Under the pieces are notes generated by a model. It searched no databases and was not told where the DNA came from. It saw nothing but the letters and a program-made list of their open reading frames with translations. A stretch of 64,000 nt of DNA from Papaver somniferum (taxonomy: Eukaryota; Streptophyta; Magnoliopsida; Ranunculales; Papaveraceae). The DNA lies in NCBI RefSeq assembly GCF_003573695.1, contig NC_039359.1:90686566-90750565 (forward strand), given 5' to 3'. The translations under genes and the position numbers were made by a program. Numbering within the stretch: the stretch's first letter is position 1; every line of letters begins with the position of its first letter. Below, one piece after another: positions 12,991-24,457 of the stretch.

Positions 12991-14510
12991 TCACCTGCCG
13001 TCAGAATTTGTCCAATAAGTGATGTAAGTGGCAGTAACATAGAATAGGAATTCCTATAACGTCTTTATAATTGAACGTCTGGATTCTGCCTTGCAGGATA
13101 CTGTGTTTTGGTTGTCTCTGAATATTTTGTATAAACCTTCGAAATACACACAAGAGCAAGCTGCAGTTAGAGCATCCTCAGGAGATTTCAGCCTGCGCAT
13201 TCTGTCAATAGCGGGTGCCTCGCTGCCGGGTCTTCTGAAATATAGCTGACAGTGATTCTTAATGAGCTGGTCTGCACAAAGATACAGGTGAAGATTTTGT
13301 ATGAATTTATGATTGTTTTGAAGATTATTAGCTGTGTGGTATTATGTTTTAAATGTCTACCATGTCGGTTCCTTTTCTATGGAGAAACTCCTTAAAATTG
13401 TACATGATATTAATCAACATTTTAAGACAAGTAAATCTCGGAATGACGGGCAGAGGTCTCATCAGTTACATCATTTGCTAACTCCAGAGTTCATTAAGCA
13501 TGTCAGTGTTGTTCTTGCTATTGATCATAGTGTTCAACATAAAGCCCTGGAAATGCTTCTTTACATTTTTCTATTTCCTTGGAAATTTTGGTTACACTTG
13601 TTTACTGGATAAAGATTGATAAATCAATATTACTTGACTCGTATGTTTCTAACAGGTGCCCATTTGCTCTGTTAACAACAGTATTTTTCTTTAGCACGTT
13701 TTCCTTTTTATCTCTAAAATGATCCTTATCCATTACTCATGTTTGATACTCCTGGTGGGTTCTTTCTAGCCTAATTCTGATCGATAGAGTTCATTTGATT
13801 GAGAAAGACAAGCTTGTTGGGTTTGTTCTAGATTGTCAGGTACCTACCTCTGTTTCTCGTGGGGCTTTATCTTATCTTGATTTCTGTACTTATGCAGTTT
13901 GTGAGCATGATCAGAGTTGTGTTCAAAAATATGTTGGATAAAGAGAATTGAGATGGGCCAGATGATGCTGTTGATGTTTTCCTTACATATTTTGGTGTTG
14001 TTCTGGCACGGCTGCGCTTCAAAAAAAAAAAAAGACTCAGCCTAACAAGCAAACCCTGTATTAACAACTTCCAATCCAATGTGCTTTCTTTTTTAAAGAG
14101 CGAAATTTTTTTAGTTTGACAACTCATGTAGATGCTTGTACTACCACAACACTGTTAATTTTTAAGTTCTTGGAAGTCCAATAGTGTTTTTGATATGTAC
14201 ACAAGCTTTGTTCGCATGGTGATTTTAAACCCGCATAATCATATGCACTCACCTGGGCACATGTGCACCATTAAGCATTAGAAAATCATCATCCAACTTC
14301 AAGTATATTGTGTGACATCAGTTTATTCATACTGATACTAAATTCCTTGCTGATGCTAAAATAAGCTTGTTCACTATGTATATTTGCAGTATTAGAGCCA
14401 CGTGTGGGTTGGATTTAGAGAGGATTCGCTTTCATGGTTCAGATTCTCCTCAATCTGCTGCCAGGGAGATCCTTCTTCTTTCTTTGGGGAGGTGTCGTTA
14501 CAGGTCGGTT
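12991..14510 (+). other. Exon-like fragments of unknown origin
   Basis: Short coding-looking segments occur with plausible splice sites: 13098-13250 (after CAG, reading DTVFWLSLNILYKPS, ends in TGA), 13380-13560 (contains LLTPEFIKHVSVVLAIDHS), about 13780-13840 ([19 protein letters not shown]) and 14395-14503 (GLDLERIRFHGSDSPQSAAR). None continues ribonucleotide reductase and I recognise none of them. They may be pieces of one decayed gene or of several. A 12-bp A run at about 14020 interrupts the tract. Confidence 0.3.
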
Positions 14511-15542
14511 TTTATCCCTATGTTTTTCTGTTCATACAAGGGAATTCTAGGTTGTTTTTTTATTTTTATCATCCAGATGTTTAGATGCTAATATCGATAA
14601 GACATCCTTCCATAGACAACCAGTTTATTGATTTTGTGAGCTTTTACGCCCCTGTAAACATAATAGTCTTCATGACCAACACAGTGGGTCAAAATTGAAC
14701 TCAGTGCTTGTGGAAACTTCAGTCGGATTGTTCAGTCTCTCATATGTGGTTCTAACTTTGAATTGTAGGGTGACAGTTGCTTTTCAGTAAAGCGACAACT
14801 TGTAACATAGAGAAGCAGCTGTAAACTGGAGAGTGTGGACCAAGTTGAAGAAAATCTTTTGCCATGAGTCTCGAGTCCAACCAACCATCTTCAGCATCAG
14901 TTTTCAGTAGCTGGTTGTATATGAATGAATAATTACTCTTTTGTACTTTAATCAACACTAATTGTTCCATCTACGGGCTGTATAATTCTTCTATGTACGG
15001 ACATCCATTGTGTCTGTGTCCCGACATCCATCATTTGAATATCCATAAGGTGGAGCACCTTTTTTCGTACTTGATAAAATGACGACCGCTGCATTACTGT
15101 TGAAATATGACTGATATGCTCACAAAATTCTAAGTCAAATGCCTGACACACAGAATCTACCTGATATCTAGGGAAGTAGCCCTCTTATTAGGAAATGGTG
15201 CAGAAATGCACGAATATTTTTCTTTTTATTCTCATAAAAATTCGACTGATTCTGGAGAGTTAAAAAGGAGGCCATCAGTGATTGGGTGGAACGGAGGGCA
15301 CATGGAAATCTTGGTACAGAGGATCCAGAGCAACAACAACTACTGAACCCAAAATGGGAGGAAATTTTCACGTGTACTTGTCGTTGATTTTCTTAATAGC
15401 CTCTCTAGCTAGCCTTCCCTAAATGGGAGGAAATTTTTAGCGGGTCAGTCATGCGCTTGTTCTTCCCTTTCTACTTAGTTGAGTCATGTAATTTTTCTTC
15501 TTATAGATAGGTAAGTCATGTAATTTTTCTTTTTTTAAAGCA
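14511..15542. other. Intergenic stretch upstream of the RNase T2 gene
   Basis: No supported gene. Short ORFs here have no family resemblance. The last 100 bases become very AT-rich. Confidence 0.4.
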
Positions 15543-15556
15543 TATATATATATACA
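15543..15556 (+). promoter_or_regulatory. TATA-like element upstream of RNase T2
   Basis: An alternating TA tract ending TATACAC lies about 110 bases before the RNase start codon, a normal position for a plant core promoter. Position and motif only. Confidence 0.35.
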
Positions 15557-15664
15557 CGATTGTGGCAGCTCTTTTGGATTAAGAATTAAATCATAAATCC
15601 ATTTTTTTCTTTTTGAGAGTTGTATCCGAGCAAAATCACAAACTGCATAAACTATTTATATATA

Positions 15665-16562
15665 ATGAAAAGTCAATTATTATTTGCCTTGTTTCTTTCT
15701 ATTAGACTATTGGTAATGGTTGCTTCAGAGGAGATTGACGACGCCTATTGCCCTGTGGATGAAGAAGATAAAATACGTCAAGTAAGAACTAGTGATACTG
15801 TGTAGCTTGATAGTTTTTTAAACCAATATTTTCACTTACTATTTGTAGTTTTTAAACAGGCCTACTATATCGGTGGAGATGCTTCCTTCGAACTAAGAGT
15901 ACAGTGGGGTTATTCAAGATGTAATACTTTTGCCAACATTGATTGCAGACCTGATATTCCAAAAGAATTTACCATCCATGGTTTATGGAGGGACAATGGA
16001 TATAATCAGGGACGACCATTAGTGAACACTGTGTACAAAACAAGAAAGGTAATGTTATGTGATTTTGTACAGAATTTTTCTGCTCGGTTTTCGTCGGAGT
16101 ACTAATTATTTTATTTTATTTTGTGAACAGATAAATAAGAAAGTTCAAGAGAAGATGAAAAAGTGTTGGGCAAGCATGGATCTTCATAATGGAGAAGTAA
16201 ATGACGCTTATTTCTGGTCGCATGAGTGGGTTCGTCATGGCCAGTATACTGGCTGGTCTCAAGGTTGTTATTTTTCAGAGGCGGTAAACCTATTTGAGAA
16301 GCAAGAAATAACCGGTGTTATACTCACACGTTTCCCTCCTGGACCTACCCAAACTCTTAGTGTGAGGGATTTGGAAAGAGGCGTTCATGCTGAGAAAAAT
16401 ATCATTGTGTTTGTGAAGTGCAACACCAACAAGGATGATGACCAACAGTTGCAAGAAATTGGCATTTATTATCGCTATAAAGGAGGCAAATGGTCTGCAA
16501 TTGACCACCCAAAGCAATCAGAGTGCAATACCAACATTCCCATGGTCTTTCCGTACGAATGA
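15665..16562 (+). CDS. Secreted ribonuclease T2 (S-like RNase), three exons
   Basis: Exons are 15665-15781, 15860-16048 and 16131-16562, joined by GT-AG introns of 78 and 82 bp, all phase 0, giving 245 residues. Residues 1-21 form a hydrophobic signal peptide (MKSQLLFALFLSIRLLVMVA), so the product should enter the secretory pathway. RNase T2 enzymes cleave single-stranded RNA through 2',3'-cyclic phosphates. Active-site segment I is FTIHGLW (residues 76-82, His79) and segment II is WSHEWVRHGQY (residues 131-141: His133, Glu134, His138). Seven cysteines remain, consistent with an extracellular disulphide-bonded fold. Two oddities sit in segment II: the usual catalytic-site Lys is Arg137, and the usual Cys is Tyr141. 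Length fits the family, and no stop or frameshift is seen. It may be an active S-like RNase with altered activity, or a recently relaxed copy. The start was chosen because only this ATG gives the signal peptide. Confidence 0.9.
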
Positions 16563-18009
16563 GTCAATTTTTTTTAGATAATTAATATTTAATAGAGGAA
16601 AGCGGTCTAAGATATTTGATTTCGTGTAAGCTTGGCAATAATAAACTTTCCCCTTATCATTTACGTTTTTTGGTAGTAAGCTTTCCTGTATCATCTTCTC
16701 TCTATTACTGTGTTAGTAAGTTATCTTTGTTATTCAAATTATGCAGTACTTGAATATTTTCGACTATGATCCCTTTTTGAATGGATTGGATATGTTAAAC
16801 TAAAAGAGTTTAGTGTTGCAGTATTTCGAATGTATATGGATGCACGATACACTCATCTACTTCATTGAACATATGCTTAATTAATTGGAAAACATTAGTT
16901 ATCATTGACTACAAGCAATCTCTTAAATTTTTTCTAACAGTAGAAGTAATGCTTAATACTTCAATATCTTTTGTCTCCCTCTAAAATAAATAAAAGAATT
17001 TAATTCTAAGGAACTCATTTTTTGGTGTAAAAGAATTTCACAATCGATTAAATGAAAATTTATCAGGAACCAACATTTTTGAACTGCAACTTGACTCAAT
17101 CCTCCAAAAAGCTTTGTACACAGTCCGGTCATTGCTTGCCATCATCTCTGCAGTCGCGCACCACAATTCGTCCTACATAAACAATAAAGAACCTTCAAAA
17201 AGTGTCACAAACAGTGAGATTTATGTAAGAAACGCCGAAAGAACCGAGCTTGTAAGTGTGAGTGATATGTATTTGCACTTATAAGGGCAAAATGTCGATC
17301 TGCAACAATGCATTCTCATTTTGATTTGTAATAATGGGAAAGGGAAAGTGGATGATTCTAATAATGGGAAAGGGAAGCGATCACCAATCTAGTGTTTGAT
17401 GTTTGATATTGAGTTGTTTAATTTTGATTTGTAGAAATTTTACGAGGTGAGTTTCCAATAGAAGTACTATAGTAATTTGACGAGGTGGGTTTCCCATTCT
17501 TTCTCATTTTGCTAATCATTTTCATTCAATTGATTTATACACATTCGTAGTATTTAATTTAAAATTTATATGTTCTACATATTTTCTACGATAATAATTC
17601 ACTTCTTCATTCCCGTCCATTTCTAATACATTACTCGAAATTCTATCTAATTGAATGCCGAAGGTAATTACCGAATTTGTTTCCAATCATTACCTAGCTC
17701 TTGACTTTATATTGGCCAGATAAATTTGAAAAATCGTATTCCTTGTCCGTTTTGTAATTAGCACAATTTGTATGATCTTAAATACTATTTATATCCTAAT
17801 TTCGTGATTAAAAAAAAAAATTGGGACAGAGAAAAGAAAGAATCGGAAAAATCTGATTCCTATGATTTAACATGAAATTGATTTAGGTGTTTTATCAAAA
17901 CCTTGAAAATTTTAAAATTATATCATTAATTCTTTTTTTTCTTCAAAAAATCGGTGGAAAAATCGGTCAATTTTCCCGATTTACTGTCAGTAGTTCCCAT
18001 CCTCGGTGA
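16563..18009. other. Intergenic stretch downstream of RNase T2
   Basis: AT-rich. An AATAATAAA motif at about 16638 could serve as the RNase polyadenylation signal. A 25-bp stretch (AATGGGAAAGGGAA core) is duplicated near 17333-17377. No gene is supported. Confidence 0.4.
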
Positions 18010-18530
18010 ACTATTGATGGACATTCAGTTAAAATAATGGATAACTGGATAAACCAATTTATGTAAGAGAAATTGAATAAGGTCGAGCGAATTGGATAAT
18101 ATTGATAGATAAAGGGTGAAATACACAAAGGTCGATGGACATTCAGTTAAAATAAGGGATAACTAGATAAACCAATCTATCTAAGAGAAACTGAGTGAGG
18201 TCCAACGATATTGGGTAAGATTAAGTCAAAACGAAGGAATTTTAGTTTATTTGATCGATAACCATATAAACTCATGGAATCTAAGAAAAATTGAGTGAGA
18301 TCCAATAACATTGGACAAGATTGATAAATAATGTCTTTAATTAATTAAGGTCGATGAACATTCAATTAAAATGATAGATAACTAAAGAACCTAATAATTT
18401 TTGGGAAAATCTGAGTGAGGCCGATTGACATTGGGTAAGATTGAAAAATAACAAGTGAAATTAAGTGAAGCCACGAAAATTCGGTTTATTTGATAGATAA
18501 CAATGTGGCGAAATTGACTTAGGTCGATCG
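18010..18530. repeat. Degenerate tandem repeats, roughly 110-120 bp units
   Basis: The phrase GGACATTCAGTTAAAATAA with GGATAACTGGATAAACC recurs at 18019 and 18138, then in more decayed form near 18245, 18355 and 18480 (ATAGATAAC, GAGTGAGGTC, ATTGGGTAAGATTGA). Unit length varies and identity falls to the right, which suggests an old array. Confidence 0.6.
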
Positions 18531-18885
18531 ATTGAGATGCACTTGTATAAACCAAACAGTAGGTTTCGGATAACAGGGCCGGTCTAATTTAAATCGAAAC
18601 CGAAGAAATAGAAGTAGAGACAGACTGCATATCTAATATGTGCGAAGCAGAAAGAGAAAGCACAAAAGGACAAAGAGAAAACATCAAGAAAACACACTTT
18701 CCTTGATCCGTATGACAATCTTAAATCAAATCTTTATCGTCCAAAGATTTTCATAATCCGTATGCAACCTTATCTTCTTCACCATAAATAAACGTCTTCA
18801 ACACCACAGAACTCGTCATTTTCAGATCTGAAAATATGGGCGGTGGTATCAATGACAAAGCTGGTTCAAGTAGTATGATAGTGTG

Positions 18886-19435
18886 TTATACCGAATTTGA
18901 AGTTCGAATAGACATTGAGCTTCATATTTAATGATTTCGATGATGTATCATGCTAAGTTTGAAGTCAAAACCTTTCTGAAGCTTCGTGGTTCATAGTTTG
19001 TATGCCATTATACCACATTTAAAGTACGAATCGACATTGAGATTCATATTTATCTATTTTGATGATGTATCCTTCTAATTTTGAAGTCAGAACCCTCCTA
19101 GAGCTTCTTGGTTCATAGTGTCGTTGTCGTTATACCGAATTTGAAGTTCAAGTCGGCATTGAGCTTCATATTTATCGATTTTGACGATGTATCATGCTAA
19201 GTTTGAAGTCAGAACCCTCTTGAAGCTTTGTGGTTCATAGTTTCTATGTCGTTATACCGAATTTGAAGTTCGAATCGACACTGAGCTTCATATTTATCGA
19301 TAAATATGATGTATCATGCTAAGTTTGAAGCCAGAACCCTCCCGGAACTTCGTGGTTCATAGTTCCTATGCCGTTATACCAAATTTGAAGTTCAAATCGA
19401 TACTGATCTTCATATTTATCGGTAATGAATATTAG
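18886..19435. repeat. 122-bp tandem repeat, four full units plus a partial
   Basis: The unit start TTATACCGAATTTGAAGTTC (or close variants) falls at 18886, 19008, 19130, 19252 and 19374. Every step is exactly 122 bp. Units also share CGACATTGAGCTTCATATTT, GATGTATCATGCTAAG and TGGTTCATAGT. Substitutions are frequent, but net indels are absent over four units. Confidence 0.9.
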
Positions 19436-20664
19436 AAATTACTTCATGAACTATATGACTAGTCGAAATTCAAACCGGAAACACACAGAGAAAGCACAAA
19501 AACACAAAGAAACACACAAATTATCAATTTCATTTTTCATTTTCCAGATTCATTCTTATGTATTTTTTGGATTTTTTATATCATAATGTCGATAACAATG
19601 TCCTAAATTTATTAATATTTTTTTTGGATCTTTTTTCGTTTCGAATGTTGATAACAAAACCGGATACATGAGTTCATATTAGCACAAACAGAAACACACT
19701 TACTTCTCAATCCGTATGAACATCCCAAATATAATATCAACCATCAAGATCTTTTTCTTGATTCGTACGAGTGGATCAAACGAAATATGGTACGTCGATC
19801 ATTTTAATTTTCATTCTTGGTTGTATCCCTCAACCATTCCAACTCTAATTCCAATCTGGTTCTCTCTTTCTTTCTTCCTCTCCTCCGAAAAACACCTCTC
19901 CTCTCCTCCGAAACACACCGCCGGCGCTCCATCACCACCGCTGCTCTTCTCTCAATCCCTCTTCTTCATCTCTATTTCTTGATTGAATCGACCCATATTA
20001 ATTCTCATCTGTAATTTCTGGTGAAAATTATCACAACTTCAGTCACAGAAACTCATCAATTGAATACCTCAGATCCACCTTCTACAAACCCTAAATCAAA
20101 CGAAACCCAATTTCAATTCGTAATCTGCTACTGATTTCTTCTTTCACTGATTCAATCTCAGAACCCCTTTCAATTCTTCATTCAACATCTAACCTAGCCA
20201 TAAGAATCATATATCTCCATCCCTGAACATCGAATCAACAACAAAAAATTCATTATCTCTTCCATTTCTGTTTAAAGTTTCTTAATCATGGGTTCGATTT
20301 GTGGAATTGGTGTTGCTGCTGCTATAAATCAAGATGGATGGTGAATTATAGTTAGGGTTTGAAAAAGATGAAGATTTTGACTGAACTGTAGGTGGAATTG
20401 ATTACAGAAAAGAAGGAATTGAAATCGGTGATGTCAGCTGAGTAGAGAAGAACTAAATGGTTCTCTATGTGATTCGAATGCTTAGATTATTAGAAGAAGA
20501 ATTTTTAAGTGGGTTGAGTAGGTTGTGAAATGAAGAGTATGGTTGTCTGTGTTAGTGGTGTGTGGTCTGGTAAATCTTGAGACACTGGTAATGAATATGT
20601 AATATGGGAGATGGCTTGTGCTGAGACAGATGATGGAGTTTTCCGTGGTGATTGTACTGGATGA
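19436..20664. other. Gene-like leader region left of the retroelement array
   Basis: From about 19850 there is a CT-rich tract like a plant 5' UTR, followed by text typical of leaders and first introns. The first ATG after the tract (20288) opens only 18 codons (MGSICGIGVAAAINQDGW). The array is inserted 380 bases further on. I cannot show which gene this belonged to. An exon-bearing fragment lies on the other side of the array. Confidence 0.35.
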
Positions 20665-20669
20665 ACATG
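20665..20669. repeat. Target-site duplication, left copy (ACATG)
   Basis: ACATG immediately precedes the first base of the leftmost LTR (TGGTGGGCCC) and is repeated directly after the last base of the rightmost LTR. Confidence 0.9.
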
Positions 20670-23026
20670 TGGTGGGCCCGGGAAAGCGTATCAAATTGAA
20701 GCGAAATGAAACGGGCCTACAGTAATACCGCAAGTGCACGGTCGTCAGTTGTAGCTCGTGCAAGTACGGGTCGATCCACAGAGATTGGGAGTGTTTCGTA
20801 GTGTTTAGCTATTTTGGGCTCTAATTTGCTATTGGGCTTTGGTAACTTCTAGGCACAGTGGGCTTGGCTTTGGTTTTGGAATGGTCTTGGATTCAGTTGG
20901 CTTTGATGAATTTCTTTGGGCCTTTGAGTTCTTTGGGAATGAACTGGGCCTTTGGCTTTTGAAGTGCACTAGGCTTGGGCTCAGTGAAGTGAACTAAGCC
21001 TCTGATTTAACCAAACAATGAGCTGTGAACTGGGCTTGGTAACCTAGTAATGAGCTGGGCTTTGATCCTTTTTCTTTACAGATTACAGTGGGCACAAAAT
21101 TACAGAACATTAAACTGAATTTGGGAAGTGAACAAAAAGTAACAAGACAGTAGCAAGATAGTGAGAAGAAAGGAGCAAAAAGGAAAGGAGAAAAGAAGAG
21201 ATGGCAGTGAAGTAATGGTGGAAAAGTGACAATGCAATGAAACTAAACAAGAACAATGGAACCAAGGCCTAAGCCAAGGGCAGGGGAGATGGTGAAGGTG
21301 AGCAAGAACAAAAAATGAAAGGCAAAGTTGGGAGCCTAGGCATACTACTAGAGTGGGAAGAGAACTAGTTTGCTCACAGTCACTAGTGAGCACTAGTTTC
21401 TCCCCACTGCTCAATCAATACAGTGCCTCAAAGCTAAACTTCTACCACTAACAGTGAACAAAACATGAATTTAAACACAATAACATAACATGGGAAGCAC
21501 ATAACAGTGAAGGTGAAATGGTGAAGGTGAAATGGTGAAGGTGAGCCTAGGCATACAACTAGAGTGGGAAGAGAACTAGTTTGCTCACAGTCACTAGTGA
21601 GCACTAGTTTCTCCCCACTGCTCAATCAATACAGTGCCTCAAAGCTTCTAGCCTAACATTCCATCACTTCTTGACAGTGAATTGAAACAACATTTGAGGA
21701 ACTAAACCTTTAAACACTAAACATAACATTGAACTAACATTAAACACAAAACTAAATTGAAATTAGAAACAAACAGAAATTATAAGAACATAAATTAAAT
21801 GAACATGGAATTAAACATGAAATAAAACAGAAATTGAAAATTAACTAAAATTGATTTCAAACTGAAATTGAACATTAACAGAACTTCACAGTCCTGGACA
21901 CTGGCTAGTCCAGCATACCCAAAACATTACACCCTCACTTCCTATTTATAATCAGAACACCAAATTAGGGTTTTTACACCAAACCCCCAAATTTAAAAAA
22001 ATTAGGGTTTATAGGAATTTGGGAAAAACTCACCATACCCTCTGAATTTGTTGTCCCCTCTGCAAATTGACGCCAACCCATGCTTGTTGATGTCCCTCTA
22101 ATGCTCTTCCTGCTCCAATTGATGTACTGCAACCCTAGCTCGAGTTGTTTCATCAACTCCACACCTAAGTCAGAGAGGTGTGGGTTTGGGGAAACGACTA
22201 GGCTAGGGAGAGAAAACTGTGGTGCGTACGGGTTTTGGTAGAGGCGGAGAGGGGTGTAGTGAAGCTCGAGGAGCAGCAGTTGCAGGCTGCCATGGTCGGG
22301 TGGAAGGAGGAGCTGGTTTGCAGAGGAAAAGAGAATTTGGGGAGAAGAGAGGGGAAGAGATCGATGAAAATGGGATTAGGGTTCGTTTGGTTGTGGGTAT
22401 AGGTTTCTGATGCCAGGGTGTGAGGCGGATGTATCAAAGGTTGATGATCAGCGAAGCGATCCGTTGGATAATCACTTACTAATTGAATCGAACGGCACGA
22501 TGTAAACAAGCTCTGAGAGACCGTTGGATTAAGTGATACAACGAAGCTGACGGCTCCAGATGGAGTTAGGTGCTGTAGTGTTAGACAGGAGCTTCAGACT
22601 TTGATGTACGGCGATGCTGCGACCGTAGGATGCTGAGATGATCCAATCTGACGGCTAGAAAGGGAAACAGGTATGGATATAGGAAATGGATTTGGGTGAG
22701 GGTTTTGGGTCTTGGGTATGCCAAGCCCATATCTTCTTTAAGAACAATTCTTCCTCTTCAAGCCCACTTCTAATTGATCCGGCTCTTGCAAACATCATTT
22801 TTCGCTTCCTCCTAGCGGGAGTCTTTGTCGTTCCTTTGCTCTTTTCGCTCCGTGAGTTAACCAGGCTTTATTTAGTACCTAAAAATGCAAAATTAATTAA
22901 GAAAAATATTTATTCTTGAAAACAATGAAAATACAGAATATGGGATAAAATGTAGAATTAATGCACAAAAGATGAGTTAAATGCCACGAAAAATATATAG
23001 AAATATGCACTTTTTAGCACTCATCA
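20670..23026 (-). repeat. LTR 1 (outer, 3' LTR of the array)
   Basis: 2357 bp, TG...CA. Its left flank is the target duplication and not a PBS, so it is the true terminal LTR. It carries single-base differences not seen in the four others (near 21073, 21693, 21997 and 22281). A TATAAATAG box on the minus strand lies at 21952-21960, which puts U3 at the right and R/U5 at the left of the LTR. Short ORFs inside it recur in all copies and are not genes. Confidence 0.95.
21345..21645. repeat. Duplicated hairpin module inside the LTR
   Basis: A segment of about 90 bp containing GAGTGGGAAGAGAACTAG and AGTGAGCACTAGTTTCTCC occurs twice within each LTR (here about 21345-21436 and 21551-21645). Each copy has an imperfect inverted repeat, CTAGTTTGCTCAC facing GTGAGCACTAG, which could form a hairpin in RNA. 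It lies in the R/U5 side of the LTR. The same pair is present in LTRs 2 to 5. Confidence 0.8.
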
Positions 23027-23042
23027 AATACCCCAAAACCTG
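23027..23042 (-). other. Polypurine tract of unit 1
   Basis: On the minus strand a G-rich purine run with CAGGTTTTGGGGTATT directly abuts the LTR start TGATGAGTGC, the expected site of plus-strand DNA priming. It has one G fewer in the G run than the other units. Confidence 0.7.
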
Positions 23043-23642
23043 AATTTTACTTGTCCTCAAGTAAAACAAAACTAAGGAAATCCTACCTATACCACTGTCG
23101 CTGGTCTCTCGAATGCATTTAGCGTATGCACTAAGCCTTTTAAACCACTAAGTGTCCCTAGTGGACGAGTTGAAGTCTCGTGAAGGTTTGCTTAGAACGT
23201 ACCTACAAAGTTCTAGGTCAAAATATAAGCTCAGATTCCATCAAATGTGACATGTGCAAGTCAGTTTAAGCTCACAGCAAAATGGAGATGTCAATCTAGC
23301 TATCAAAGGCACAATCCTAGCACTGATAACAAATAAAGACATGTGATAAGAGTGTAAAGTGTATCTACACATGTGTAAAGAAAGATCGGATGTTATGACT
23401 ACTAATCACCAAGAGATACTTTCTCAGGCTAAGAACCAAGGTCGAAATCTAGCTAGCTGTCCGGACTTTACGAGAATTGTGAATGAGCTGGAGGTATTTC
23501 ACAATTACTCGCGTTGTACATCAATGGCATACACCCTTCCTTGCTTATTACAAAGAAACAACAAAATGACTATTTACATGACTCTTATTTACATTGACTA
23601 CTCTCTTTTATTTTTGGAACAAGAGAGAATGGAATTGATAAA

Positions 23643-23673
<31 letters not shown>

Positions 23674-24457
23674 GTATTTTTTGTGATATTATTTTCTGAA
23701 TATATACATCGTTTTTTTTTTTTTTTGAATAAGGAAACACTTTTGATACATATACAAAAGGAAACAAAAGATTACATGACACTTTGCAAGAGGTAGCCCT
23801 TTTTGATGCACCCAGTTAAATTCGATGGTTGTTTTCTTAATGTAACCTCCACCTTCTATCCCAACCAACCAAAGAACAAGCTAGTCAAGTTTCGTTCAGT
23901 ATTCTAAAGTGATTGGCAATCGTGACTTCCTATCAAACACCTTGAAGATCGAGGCCATACTGTATTGGTAGATCGTGCGCGTGCAAATTTCTTATCACAA
24001 TGTGAATTGTGCTAGAATCAGGGTGCCTAAATATCTAGACTAAGACTCCTAATAATTACATATTTGCACAAGAGTCAACATTTCAAGGTAAATGAGCTCC
24101 ATTTTTATGTTTTTTTTTCAATTTTCAATTTTTTATTTTGATTTTTTTAATTTTTTTTTGGTATTTTCAATTTTTTCAAAAAGAAGGAGTTCTTGTTTTC
24201 AATTATGGCATATTATCAAAGTATATACTTTTCACCCCCAAACCTAAACTAAACATTGTCCTCAATGTTTCAAAATATGAACAAAATTATAATACAACAT
24301 ATGAAGAGGATCATGTTGAGTAGAGAAAAAGGAAAGAGAATACCCGATTTCGGCGAAAGCAATATTAGAACTCCGTTATTCAAGGCAAGAATCCAACATA
24401 TGTCAGCCGAGATCATATTGGATTAGGAAAATATATACAAAAGGAACAAAAAGGTTT

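Noticed and set aside
16290..16517. ORF on the minus strand inside RNase T2 exon 3
   Set aside because: Antisense shadow of a clear conserved exon.
17100..17180. Cys-containing minus-strand segment (CRDDGKQ, stop, PDCVQSF) that might be a small secreted peptide
   Set aside because: Contains an in-frame stop, with no signal peptide or start in reach. Too short to support.
20090..20105. AAACCCTAAAT, a plant telomere-like motif
   Set aside because: Single occurrence in a leader-like region. AAACCCTAA is common in plant 5' regions and no array is present.
21100..22509. Several 60-104-residue ORFs on the minus strand inside the LTR, recurring in each unit
   Set aside because: They recur only because the LTR is copied. 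Two begin alike because of the internal duplication, they resemble no protein family, and small indels between LTRs break them freely.
23359..23796. ORF of 145 codons on the plus strand in the PPT-proximal internal region
   Set aside because: It runs through T homopolymers translated as Phe, is on the strand opposite to gag, and changes length in each unit with homopolymer length.
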